DNA of 64,000 nucleotides. It comes from Chryseobacterium phocaeense. GTDB lineage: Bacteria > Bacteroidota > Bacteroidia > Flavobacteriales > Weeksellaceae. Shown here piece by piece: positions 42,830 through 53,353 of this stretch. The stretch is from positions 1,750,157-1,814,156 of the forward strand of contig NZ_LT827015.1 of the NCBI RefSeq assembly GCF_900169075.1, in the 5' to 3' direction. Under the pieces are notes generated by a model. That model made no database searches, was not told the origin of the DNA, and saw nothing but the letters and a program-made list of their open reading frames with translations. The position numbers and the translations under genes are program-made. Positions within the stretch are counted from its first letter, which is position 1. Each line of letters starts with the position of its first letter.

Positions 42830-45019
42830 TTGAAAGATCTTCTTCTCATCACTCCGCCTTTTACCCAGCTTAATACACCTTATCCGGCTACGGCTTATAT
42901 CAAAGGCTTTTTGAATACTAAAAATATTTCCAGCTATCAGATCGATCTGGGACTGGATGTGATTTTGGAATTGTTTTCAAAGAGTGGATTAGAGAAAATT
43001 TTCAATAAAGAGATCAATCCCGGAGAAATATCTGAAAACTCACAGAGAATCTACACACTCCGGGAAGAGTATTTAAAAACAATAGATCAGGTTATTCCCT
43101 TTCTTCAGGGCAAAACTCCTACCCTTGCCAGACAGATCTGCAGCATGAATTTCCTTCCTGAAGCCTCCCGGTTCAATCAGCTGGATGATATGGAATTTGC
43201 ATTTGGAAATATGGGACTTCAGGACAAGGCCAAACATCTGGCGACCCTGTATCTGGAAGATATTTCCGATTATATTATCGAAAATATTGATCCGGATTTC
43301 GGATTCAGCAGATACGCGGAACGTTTGGGAAAAAGTGCCAATTCTTTTGATGAGTTATATTCGAAATTATCTGGTAAACAATCATTTATTGATGATTTTA
43401 CACTGAAAATCCTTCAGGAAGAATTAGAAAGGATCCAGCCAAAGCTGGTCTGCTTTTCCATCCCTTTTCCCGGAAATTTATATGCAGGTTTCAGATGTGC
43501 CAGGTTTATTAAAGAGCATTATCCTCATATCAAAACGGCGATGGGCGGCGGTTTTCCCAATACGGAATTAAGGGAGTTAAAAGACAAAAGGGTATTTGAG
43601 TTTTTTGATTTTATCACTCTTGATGATGGTGAGCTTCCACTTGAACTTCTTCATGAAAATTTAGTTGCTGAAGAAGGAACCGCAGAATACAAAAGAACAT
43701 TTTTAATTGAAAACCAGGAAGTTACTTATAAAAATAATTCCAAAAGACACGATTATAAGCAGGCAGATATTGGTACACCTGATTATACTGATCTGCATCT
43801 GGACCAGTATATTTCAGTAATCGAAATTGCCAATCCGATGCACAGTTTATGGAGCGACGGGAGGTGGAATAAACTAACCATGGCCCACGGCTGCTATTGG
43901 GGGAAATGCACATTCTGCGATATTTCACTGGACTATATTAAAATTTACGAGCCCATTTCTGCAAAAATCCTGGTGGACAGAATGGAAGAACTCATCAGAA
44001 CAACCGGAGAAACAGGATTCCATTTTGTGGATGAAGCAGCACCTCCAGCCCTGATGCGGGAAGTAGCGCTGGAAATCCTGCGGAGAAATCTGGTGGTCAC
44101 ATGGTGGACCAATATCCGTTTTGAGAAAAGTTTTACCCGTGATTTATGTTACCTGTTAAAACTTTCAGGTTGTGTGGCAGTATCAGGAGGGCTTGAAGTG
44201 GCCAGCGACCGGTTGTTAAAATTAATAGATAAAGGAGTTTCCGTAGAACAGGTGGCCCAGGTGACAAGAAATTTTACGGAAGCCGGAATTATGGTCCATG
44301 CCTATCTGATGTATGGTTACCCTACCCAAACCGTTCAGGAAACGGTAGACTCCCTGGAGATGATCCGGCAGATGTTTGAAATGGGAATTCTTCAGAGTGG
44401 CTTCTGGCACCAGTTTGCCATGACCGCCCATTCGCCGGTAGGAATAGAGCCTGAAAAATTTGGGGTCGTTCCTATGAAACAGGAAATTGTTTTTGCCAAT
44501 AACGATATTGACTTTAAGGACACAACAGGAATCGATCACAGTAAGTTCAGTTTTGGACTCAAGAAATCTCTTTTCAATTATATGCACGGAATCAATTTTG
44601 AATTTCCGCTGCAGGAATGGTTTGATTTTAAAATTCCAAGAACTACCATACATCCTGATTATATTCACGACTGTCTGCTGGATGACACACAGTTCAGTTT
44701 TAAAGGAAATGCTAAAGTTATATTTTTAGCTAAAAACGTAATCGCTGAGAATCGCATAAAAAATAAAAAGAAATACTCAGGCACGTATACGCTTCTTACA
44801 TTCCACTTAAAAACCAACATCGTAAAGATTGCTCTGGAACAGGATAAAGCAGAATGGTTGATGAAGGTGCTGGAAGAAAATTCTATAAACAATTCAAAAA
44901 GAATAACTGCTCAGCAGCTTAAAAATCTGTTTGAAGAAAAATTTGATGATTTTGAATTGTTCTGGTTTTCGAAACCAATGCAGCAATTAAAAGAAAACGG
45001 CGTGATTTTAAGTCTGTAG
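42830..45019 (+). CDS. B12-binding-type radical SAM enzyme
   Basis: 729 residues read from a TTG at 42830 (MKDLLLITPPFTQLNTPYPA). The N-terminal 330 residues form a cobalamin-binding-like Rossmann region (FSIPFPGNLYAGFRCARFIK, TAMGGGFPNTELRELKDKRV). The [4Fe-4S] cysteines are in HGCYWGKCTFCDISLDY (Cys355, 360, 363), a C-x4-C-x2-C spacing rather than the classic C-x3-C-x2-C. The TIM barrel follows (FHFVDEAAPPALMREVALEI, GGLEVASDRLLKLIDKGVSV, then AYLMYGYPTQTVQETVDSLE). It is a relative of methylthiotransferase/methyltransferase enzymes whose substrate I cannot name. Single gene. Confidence 0.82.
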   Translation: MKDLLLITPPFTQLNTPYPATAYIKGFLNTKNISSYQIDLGLDVILELFSKSGLEKIFNKEINPGEISENSQRIYTLREEYLKTIDQVIPFLQGKTPTLARQICSMNFLPEASRFNQLDDMEFAFGNMGLQDKAKHLATLYLEDISDYIIENIDPDFGFSRYAERLGKSANSFDELYSKLSGKQSFIDDFTLKILQEELERIQPKLVCFSIPFPGNLYAGFRCARFIKEHYPHIKTAMGGGFPNTELRELKDKRVFEFFDFITLDDGELPLELLHENLVAEEGTAEYKRTFLIENQEVTYKNNSKRHDYKQADIGTPDYTDLHLDQYISVIEIANPMHSLWSDGRWNKLTMAHGCYWGKCTFCDISLDYIKIYEPISAKILVDRMEELIRTTGETGFHFVDEAAPPALMREVALEILRRNLVVTWWTNIRFEKSFTRDLCYLLKLSGCVAVSGGLEVASDRLLKLIDKGVSVEQVAQVTRNFTEAGIMVHAYLMYGYPTQTVQETVDSLEMIRQMFEMGILQSGFWHQFAMTAHSPVGIEPEKFGVVPMKQEIVFANNDIDFKDTTGIDHSKFSFGLKKSLFNYMHGINFEFPLQEWFDFKIPRTTIHPDYIHDCLLDDTQFSFKGNAKVIFLAKNVIAENRIKNKKKYSGTYTLLTFHLKTNIVKIALEQDKAEWLMKVLEENSINNSKRITAQQLKNLFEEKFDDFELFWFSKPMQQLKENGVILSL

Positions 45020-45046
45020 ACTTAAAAAATTTAACTAATAAAAAAG

Positions 45047-45075
45047 TCCCGGAAGTAGTATTATTTCCGGGATTA
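45047..45075 (+). terminator. Hairpin after the radical SAM gene
   Basis: TCCCGGAA and TTCCGGGA pair perfectly (8 bp) with a 9-nt loop. The downstream side is T-rich but not a clean T-run. Confidence 0.55.
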
Positions 45076-45242
45076 TTTATAATATTTGAATTATACCATT
45101 AAGATCATTTACAGGAATAAGAATCATTAAAGTAAAATCTGAAGATTTTAAAGCAAACTCTGCTCAATATTCTTGAAAGCTTCATTCCCCCACACTTAGG
45201 ATATTATTTCAATTTTGAAGAATAAAAAACCGGGTTCAATTT

Positions 45243-46064
45243 CTATTTTGCCGTCGTATCTTTCTCAACAGGTCCTACCGTTACTTTCTCCTGAATTTTG
45301 ATAAAATTAGGATCCATCATAGCCATTCTTTCTGCAATAGCCTTATAAGTGGGATATTTTAGAATAGATGCTCTCCCGGACATTTCCCTGTACAGCGTAA
45401 AGCTTTTTCCTCCTGCTGTTTTCAGCTGTTTGGTAGTGGTAATATATCTCCCGATCAGTTTGCTTTTGGCGTCGTAGATCTCTATATCTACAAATGTTTT
45501 ATCTGAAATGGTATCTTCTGATCCAAAACTTACAGGAAGATTAGTAAAATATCCCACAGGAACACCATTGGAAAGGATCTCTCCCACTTTATTGACCTCT
45601 ATATTAAGTTTATCAATTTTGCTTCTGGTGGTATATGCGTCTTTTGTTTTGGAATCTAGTTTTCTTTTGGGTAAATTTTTAAAAATTTCATCCAGATTTT
45701 TAATATTGATCCCTTTATTGTCAATAATTTTCAAGCTTTTTATGGAAGTGTAGACGGCAGATTTTTCTTCACCCGAAAAGGCAGACGGTGAAATATAGTC
45801 CAGCTCTATGGTCTTATCCCGGTTATAGACCCGGTTCAGTTTAATATAGCTGTCCCGTACTGAATCCACAATGCTTTTATCTACAAATTCTATAGTATAA
45901 ATCGGGGTTTCATTCAGATCCATAAAAGTATAGGTATTGGATTTGTTTGAAATTTTAGCGACGTGAACATCATCGAGACTTATAATCCCTCTTTTGGTTC
46001 TGAAATTCTGGGCATTAAAGAGGATTCCCAGAAGGGTAAAGAATATGATTGTACTTTTCTTCAT
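45243..46064 (-). CDS. Exported protein of unknown function
   Basis: 273 residues with a signal peptide (MKKSTIIFFTLLGILFNAQN). The mature part is beta- and Lys-rich, with no cysteine and no motif I recognise (KISNKSNTYTFMDLNETPIY, VDIEIYDAKSKLIGRYITTT). It is transcribed separately from the ATP synthase genes upstream, since a strong terminator lies between. Confidence 0.65.
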   Translation of the reverse strand: MKKSTIIFFTLLGILFNAQNFRTKRGIISLDDVHVAKISNKSNTYTFMDLNETPIYTIEFVDKSIVDSVRDSYIKLNRVYNRDKTIELDYISPSAFSGEEKSAVYTSIKSLKIIDNKGINIKNLDEIFKNLPKRKLDSKTKDAYTTRSKIDKLNIEVNKVGEILSNGVPVGYFTNLPVSFGSEDTISDKTFVDIEIYDAKSKLIGRYITTTKQLKTAGGKSFTLYREMSGRASILKYPTYKAIAERMAMMDPNFIKIQEKVTVGPVEKDTTAK

Positions 46065-46087
46065 AAAATCAGACTTTTACACAACAT

Positions 46088-46116
46088 AAAAAAAAGTGTA
46101 ACCAAAGTTACACTTT
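46088..46116 (-). terminator. Intrinsic terminator of atpD-atpC
   Basis: On the minus strand AAGTGTAAC and GTTACACTT pair around a TTTG loop and are followed by eight T. Confidence 0.88.
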
Positions 46117-46145
46117 CTTGAAAATATATTTAGCTTTTCATTTAA

Positions 46146-46427
46146 TTATTCACAAAGGATGATTCCTTTATTATGATTAAATTCTACAACACCGCTTTTG
46201 ATAGGATAAGAAAAAACAGAGTCTTTCTCATTTTCTTTCGTCAGGTTTTTAGCATAAGCTTCTTCTACAGCATTTGTAAAAAGCTTCACCTTACCTCCGA
46301 TTAAAGAAGAAACAATTCCTGCGTGGTTTTTCATGATGTGGAATTCACCATTTTTTCCAGGCAACAATACAGATTCTACTTCTCCTTCAAAAACTACGTA
46401 TTCTGGTGTTAAAATTTTTATATTCAT
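46146..46427 (-). CDS. atpC: ATP synthase epsilon subunit, short form
   Basis: 93 residues. The N-terminal beta-barrel domain is complete (MNIKILTPEYVVFEGEVESV, LLPGKNGEFHIMKNHAGIVS). The C-terminal helical hairpin that inhibits ATP hydrolysis in many bacteria is missing, as is usual for flavobacteria. It connects the rotor to the beta subunit of F1. Downstream of atpD and separated from it by an 87-bp repeat-containing spacer. Confidence 0.92.
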   Translation of the reverse strand: MNIKILTPEYVVFEGEVESVLLPGKNGEFHIMKNHAGIVSSLIGGKVKLFTNAVEEAYAKNLTKENEKDSVFSYPIKSGVVEFNHNKGIILCE

Positions 46428-46470
46428 TTTAATTTAGATTTGAAGATTTCAGACTTCAGATTTCAGACAT

Positions 46471-46500
46471 TAAAGTCTCATGTCTATAATCTGATATCTT
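46471..46500. repeat. Dispersed TAAAGTCTCA...CTGATATCTT repeat between atpD and atpC
   Basis: A 30-bp segment about 25/30 identical to 18161-18190, in the same orientation. GACATTAA and TTAATGTC around it make a short palindrome, and AGATTTCAGAC is repeated just before it. It sits within an operon. Confidence 0.6.
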
Positions 46501-46514
46501 AATGTCTAATTTAA

Positions 46515-48073
<1,559 letters not shown>

Positions 48074-48103
48074 TTGGTAAAAAAAAGATTTTTATCATAC
48101 TTT

Positions 48104-48196
48104 TTACTAATTTACTAATCTACCAATGTACCAATATAACAATGATACCGGTTGAGAATATTGGTAAACCGTTAAATTGGTACATTGCTACATTAT
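48104..48196. repeat. Palindromic ACCAATGTACCAAT repeat element
   Basis: ACCAATGTACCAAT near the left end is mirrored by ATTGGTACATTGCT near the right, with TTGGTAAACCG inside. A related element with the same internal TTGGTAAACCG lies at 59444-59513. The ribF -33 box is within the right arm. Confidence 0.6.
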
Positions 48197-48207
48197 CTTT
48201 ATATTTG
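48177..48207 (+). promoter_or_regulatory. Promoter of ribF
   Basis: TTG (48177-48179), 20 bp, TATATTTG (48200-48207). It sets the transcript start near 48214 and so selects the TTG start codon at 48227. Confidence 0.75.
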
Positions 48208-48226
48208 CAGTCAAAATTTTTCCGTT

Positions 48227-49147
48227 TTGAAAGTTTTCAAGAATTTTAAAGATTATTCCTCTCAAAAGCCTTTAGCGTTATCTTTAGGGATGTTTGACGG
48301 AGTTCACCTGGGGCACAAAAGTATCATCGATGAACTGATAAAAGTAGGTACAGAGAATAATCTGGAAACTGCAATCCTTACTTTCTGGCCGCATCCTCGC
48401 TTTGTTTTTAATCCGAATGAGGATCTTAAACTTCTGAATACAGTGGATGAGAAAAAGGATCTGATGGAAAAATACAGCATCGATCATCTTTTCCTGAAAG
48501 AATTTGATGAAGAATTCAGAAATCTTACCGGAGAGGAATTTGTACGCCAGATTCTGATCGACAAATTAAATGTGAAATACCTTATTATAGGCTATGATCA
48601 TTCATTCGGGAAAAATAAAAGCGGAAATTTCGAACTTCTTCAAAAGCTCTCCAAAGAGCTGGATTTTGATGTGGAACAGATGGAGGCCATCAATATCCAC
48701 GAAAACAATATCAGTTCAACGAAAGTCCGCAACGCCCTGTTAGCGGGAAATATCAAAGAAGCCAATGAAATGCTGGGTTACTCCTACTCTGTTTCGGGAA
48801 CTGTGGTTCACGGGAAAAAGATAGGCCGCACCATCGGCTATCCTACTGCCAATATTGAAACCGAATCTATAAAACTCCTTCCTAAAAAAGGGGCTTATAT
48901 TGTAGAAACTGAAGTAAAAGGCCAACAGTATAAAGGCATGCTGAGCATCGGTACCAACCCTACCGTGAACGGAGAAAAATTAACCGTTGAAGTTTATATT
49001 CTGGATTTTGACGGAGATATTTATGATGAAAAGATCACCGTGAGGTTCAGGGATTTTCTCCATGACGAAATTAAATTTGAGGGCCTTGAAAAGTTGATTG
49101 AAAGACTGGATGAGGATAAAAGACTTACCCGGGAATTTCAGTTCTAA
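48227..49147 (+). CDS. ribF: Bifunctional riboflavin kinase / FAD synthetase
   Basis: 306 residues read from a TTG at 48227 (MKVFKNFKDYSSQKPLALSL). Converts riboflavin to FMN and then FAD in the cytoplasm. The adenylyltransferase half holds LSLGMFDGVHLGHKSII and IIGYDHSFGKNKSGNFELL, then ISSTKVRNALLAGNIKEANE. The kinase half holds VHGKKIGRTIGYPTANIETE and MLSIGTNPTVNGEKLTVEVY. The gene ends LTREFQF. The last 29 bases of its coding region and stop are repeated exactly at 53325-53353, on the far side of an AT-rich gene islet. Confidence 0.95.
   Translation: MKVFKNFKDYSSQKPLALSLGMFDGVHLGHKSIIDELIKVGTENNLETAILTFWPHPRFVFNPNEDLKLLNTVDEKKDLMEKYSIDHLFLKEFDEEFRNLTGEEFVRQILIDKLNVKYLIIGYDHSFGKNKSGNFELLQKLSKELDFDVEQMEAINIHENNISSTKVRNALLAGNIKEANEMLGYSYSVSGTVVHGKKIGRTIGYPTANIETESIKLLPKKGAYIVETEVKGQQYKGMLSIGTNPTVNGEKLTVEVYILDFDGDIYDEKITVRFRDFLHDEIKFEGLEKLIERLDEDKRLTREFQF
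49118..49146 (+). repeat. 29-bp direct repeat, left copy (ribF 3' end)
   Basis: AAAAGACTTACCCGGG and the following 13 bases to TTCTA are identical to 53325-53353. This copy is the living 3' end of ribF and overlaps the stop codon of the converging barrel gene. Confidence 0.9.
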
Positions 49148-51796
49148 AAATTTTTGTTAATCCCCAAAATAATGTGAATAGGTAAAAGTCTTTGGGTATA
49201 CAAACTTTCACTAATATTATTTATTGAATATTTTTGAATGCTATCAGAATTTAATAAATTATTTCCCTGTAGAAATATATTAGTGTTATATTTTTTATAG
49301 TTGTAATTTAATTTCATATCCCAGAACTGAGTTGTTTTCTGATGAGTATTACCAAACTTGTAATATTCTAATAAAGATTCAATTCTAAATTGAGGATTCA
49401 CAGCAAAATACAGATTAAAAAATCCTTTCTGATCTTTATAATCATTCGAATTTATATCTGATACAATTTTATTGAAAGACCATTCATATCCAAGCTCATA
49501 ATTTACAAAGCCTGTAAATCCGGACTTCATTTCAAAACCTACTTTTTTATTGGAGAATTCTGATTGTATCAATGGCTTATTGTTAATACTGTTTTCGTAA
49601 TCAGAAAGCATATAGGAGCTGATCAAACTTATTCTGGATTTCAGAAATTTAATATATTTTCTCACTTCCAGGTTTGATGATAACGTATTATTGTTTTTCA
49701 CAAGAATACTCTGATTGAAAGTGAAATTTGGATTTACAATCATATTATTTGAAAGATAATCTTCACTTCTGAAATAATTGATATTAAAATTAAGATATTC
49801 GGATGTCATTTCACCGATATTATAACTAAACCCAATATTGAAATCAGGCAACACAGCAAAACCGGTATCACTTTGTTTAAAATTTCTATTGCCCTGATAA
49901 ATATAATTAACGTACATATCATTTATGGAAATTGTTGAAAATTTTCTTCCTGCATTAAGATTAAAATTACCTGCCTTGTTACTTTTATATCCTAAATTAA
50001 CCTGAGGAGAAATATAAAAGCCTGATTTATTTTCATTATTAAAATCTGAAGAAATTAGCTGGTTTAAAAACATTACGCCATAACTCCATTTCTTATTTTT
50101 TATTTGATATTTCCCTTGTAAGAATAAATTGTTTTGTGAAAATTCTAAATTATTTACAAATTGACTATTATCGAAAATAATCTTTTGATTATTCAAATCA
50201 AACACAGTCAAATCGGAATTTAACTGATCTTTTCTGAACTCATTTCCAAGCTGGATTTCAAACGATTGATTTTTGGAATATTTTTTCAGATATGAAATTT
50301 TAGCGCCACCAAAATGCATTTTAGAATTGATAACCTGATTTATTCTCTGAGCACTTACGTTATTAATAATATATTGAAAAACATCATTATTATCGGTAAA
50401 GTCATATGGGCGATCCTGGAAAATATATCTTGCAACCACAACAAAAGCTTTTGATGAATCCATTTTCTTTGTGTAGACCAACTTATTCTCATTAGCAAAA
50501 AGTCGATTCGTTCCTATTTGATTATTAAGCTGCCCGTTGAAAAGGAAAACATTGTTATTATTTTCATTCAAGGATGAAATTTTATTATAAAATTGAATAT
50601 TTGAGTTGTTTTTAAATTCTTTTGAAATCTCAAGCTTTCCTATGATATTTCTATTATTCTGTTTCCAGGTTTTATCTTCAATATTGGTAAAATTTAAGTC
50701 TCCATAATTGAATCTGTAAAAACTGTTGATATAATTTCTATTTTCAATATCATTAAATATTGTAACAAATTTCAGTTTCCAGTCAGTTTTAAAATTATAG
50801 ATATAATTGAATGAAGCTAGTTTGTCATTATTAAAATTGGTTCTTTTTTCTTCAAATTGAAAATTTTTCTGATGAAGATTAATAATGGATAATGTATTAA
50901 TATTTGTTCCGATATTTTCGGCACCATTTTCAGAATTTGGACTGACAAGATATTCAATTCCTTTCATCTCATTTAATCCAAGATTATTGGCATTTGTCAA
51001 AAGATATATTTTTTGTCTTTTTCGAAAAATTCATAATATTAAGTTTTCCCTGCCGCATATCTTCTTTATAGCTTGTAGAAGCCAGTAAAACATTTCCAAA
51101 CCATTTTCCTTTAGCATTTTCTTTTAAAGTAAGGTTAAGGGCAATACGTTCTGTGTCTTCAATGTTTTTGAGAAGCTTATTTCTGGAATAATTTTTAAGA
51201 ACCTGAATTTTATCCAAAGGCTGTGAAGGCATATTTTGAGTTAATGTTTGATAACCCCTCTCAAATAAATCATCATTTTCTATCATTACTCTTTCAACTT
51301 CCTTGTTGCCAAATTTTATTTTACCATCACTTTGCACAGTAATTCCAGGAAGCTTTTTCAAAAGCTCTTCTACGTTCTGTTCTGTACCGTTAGAAAAGCT
51401 TTGAGCATTATATTCTATTGTATCTTTTTTTAATCTTATAGGGGTTGTTCTTTTAATAATGACTTCTTTTATTTCTTTTACTTTCTCAATTTCTAGTTTT
51501 ATGGTTTTCAGATCAATGCTGGTTCCTTTTTTAATAAAAGAAATGGGAATTTTTTTAGCTGAATATCCCATTGCTGAAATTTGTAAAATAAAATCACCAA
51601 ACTTATCCGTTTTTAACAAAAAACTTCCGTCTTTATTACTAAAGGCGAAAGTTATAATATTGTCTTGCGAATCTGTAAGAATTATATTCGCCCTCGAAAC
51701 TGGCTGTACCTCTTCTGATACTATAAATCCTTTAATCTCAGTTTGTGCAGAGATTTTTAGAAATAGTAAAAAAAGTAGTAAACATAAGTTTTTCAT
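49144..51796 (-). pseudogene. TonB-type outer-membrane barrel gene, frameshifted in an A-tract
   Basis: Two frames meet near 51009-51014. The upstream part (51796 to 50984) encodes a signal peptide, a carboxypeptidase-like domain (AQTEIKGFIVSEEVQPVSRA) and a plug (EELLKKLPGITVQSDGKIKF). It ends abnormally after KKTKNISFDKCQ. Removing one base from the run of six A (six T on the plus strand) restores KKTKIYLLTNANNLGLNEMK, and the remaining barrel of about 610 residues is then open to 49144. The intact product would have about 880 residues. It is the last gene of a three-gene set, its start overlapping the GLPGLI gene's stop. Genuine mutation, slippage-based on/off switching or sequencing error are all possible. 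Confidence 0.85.
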
Positions 51797-52572
51797 TAAG
51801 GCTTTTTAGATTCTTCCCATTCAAAAGAAGTTTCTCTGATATATTCACGAAGTGGCGGAACAATCATATTACCGCTGGTTCCCTTTGGTAAATTAGCAAT
51901 TGATTTTTCCTGTATTGTTTTAAAAGAAATATTTTCCTGTTCTATAAAATCTCTGTAAGTTTTTATTTTATTTTTATCAACTTTTTCCATGAATTCAAAT
52001 ACAGAAGCCGGAATTTCAAGGTTTGAATTTTTAATAATTTGAACAGCTTCATAAGCAAATGTACCACCTTTATCTTCTGCCTTTAATATTAATCCCGGTA
52101 AACCGTCTAATTTCCAAGGTCCCAAAGACACCGGGATTTGTGTAGTGAACCATACTGTATATTCCCGACCTCTAAAGCTCCCGGTAGCGCTTGTACAAGT
52201 ATAACCTAAAATGTCTTTTTTATCTTTTCCAATTTTCCAATCGATAGATGGCTTATCATCAATGATCAGATAATGCTTGTGCCCGGAAGTTGGATATGCG
52301 TTGATGCGGAAAACTTTATTAATATCGTCTAGTTTTCGATATGCTTTTTGTCCTCCCCGGATAATTTTATAATTATTTATAATTTCATTAACCGGAGTTT
52401 TTTTACCATCAACAAAATCAAAATAATATGATTCTTTATCATTATACATCAAAAATTCCCGACTGCTATCACCAAAAGGAACCAATCTGAAATTATATTC
52501 TACTATTGTATTTTGTGCAGATATATAAATTGTAAATAATAGAAAAATATATAGGACAATTTTTTTCTTCAT
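51796..52572 (-). CDS. GLPGLI-family exported protein
   Basis: Started at the ATG at 52572 (258 residues), where MKKKIVLYIFLLFTIYISAQ forms a clean signal peptide; an ATG six codons upstream is also open. The signature that names the family is visible in LGPWKLDGLPGLILKAEDKG, preceded by LGYTCTSATGSFRGREYTVW. The family is confined to Bacteroidetes, is exported, has no known function and is nearly always next to TonB-type barrel genes, as here (TAATG overlap with the barrel gene). Confidence 0.9.
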   Translation of the reverse strand: MKKKIVLYIFLLFTIYISAQNTIVEYNFRLVPFGDSSREFLMYNDKESYYFDFVDGKKTPVNEIINNYKIIRGGQKAYRKLDDINKVFRINAYPTSGHKHYLIIDDKPSIDWKIGKDKKDILGYTCTSATGSFRGREYTVWFTTQIPVSLGPWKLDGLPGLILKAEDKGGTFAYEAVQIIKNSNLEIPASVFEFMEKVDKNKIKTYRDFIEQENISFKTIQEKSIANLPKGTSGNMIVPPLREYIRETSFEWEESKKP

Positions 52573-52631
52573 ATTATGCTTTATGTTCATTAAAGATGTA
52601 ATAAAAATAGGAACTTTCGTTCCTATGATTA

Positions 52632-52970
52632 TTAATAGATACTATCATCCGGATCAATTGGGCCTCCTTGCGGACAACCATCAACCCTGGTTATTACAAA
52701 AACTATACTTCCTTCTTCATTATCACCACAAGGCTCATTTGTAAGTGTTGGGCCAGCAATAGTATTGAAAGTTCCATCACAATTATAAGATCTTGTTATG
52801 TATTTATAGGCACAACTAAAAAAAGATTCAAATTCTGAAACATCTTGATTAGTTTCGCTATTATCTGATATTGAATCCGGTATTTCAATTAGTCTTTCGG
52901 CCATATTACTAGCAGATGAAAACCCCGAAATTGCAGCTGTTAAAAACAGTCCTAAAATAATTTTTCTCAT
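52632..52970 (-). CDS. Small secreted cysteine-containing protein
   Basis: 112 residues with a signal peptide (MRKIILGLFLTAAISGFSSA). The mature part is acidic and Ser/Asn-rich, with four cysteines (FFSCAYKYITRSYNCDGTFN, NEPCGDNEEGS, DGCPQGG), enough for two disulfides. I recognise no family. It is the first gene of the GLPGLI set, 59 bp upstream, in the same direction. It could be a secreted partner or cargo of the barrel/GLPGLI pair; that is inference from position only. Confidence 0.65.
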   Translation of the reverse strand: MRKIILGLFLTAAISGFSSASNMAERLIEIPDSISDNSETNQDVSEFESFFSCAYKYITRSYNCDGTFNTIAGPTLTNEPCGDNEEGSIVFVITRVDGCPQGGPIDPDDSIY

Positions 52971-53324
52971 TTCTCAATAATTTTAATTTATCATTTTGTT
53001 TTTTAAAAAGCACGCAGCTATTAAACACAAATAAATATAAAATCAAAACAGAAAACAAAAGCAAACTTCACTTTTCTTTGAAAAATTCATTATGTTAAAT
53101 CGTTGTTTTTTTTATTCTTTAGAAAATATAAAGTAACATGATAATATTTGACAGTATTTTAAACATAGAATAATTCTTTGTATTGAAATTTTAATATAAA
53201 ATAGTGAAATATGCTTCCTAAAAAAAAAAACTTTTTTTGAAACAATATTCATTTATTGAAATCCAAACATAGAATTTTTTTAACAAACGTAATAAGATTG
53301 AATTTAAAAAAGTTGGATTACGGA
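52971..53324. other. Very AT-rich right edge of the GLPGLI islet
   Basis: About 350 bp without a gene and with even lower G+C than its neighbours, including long A and T runs. It must hold the promoter of the small secreted gene, but I find no exact -7 box. From about 53290 the sequence begins to resemble the 3' end of ribF (LNLKKLDYGKRLTREFQF in translation). Confidence 0.6.
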
Positions 53325-53353
53325 AAAAGACTTACCCGGGAATTTCAGTTCTA
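53325..53353 (+). repeat. 29-bp direct repeat, right copy (displaced ribF 3' end)
   Basis: Identical to 49118-49146. Just upstream the reading LKKLDYGKRLTREFQF parallels ribF's ERLDEDKRLTREFQF at the protein level with different codons, so this is a relic of a second ribF tail. It overlaps the stop codon of the converging MmcQ/YjbR gene. Confidence 0.9.

Noticed and set aside
52632..52970. The small cysteine-containing protein as a RiPP precursor
   Set aside because: It has a normal export signal rather than a RiPP leader, and no lanthionine, radical SAM or YcaO enzyme is beside it. The radical SAM gene at 42830 is 7.6 kb away with housekeeping genes between.
49144..53353. The ribF-adjacent islet as a prophage or conjugative element remnant
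   Set aside because: No integrase, transposase, relaxase or phage gene is visible. Only the direct repeats and base composition point to mobility.
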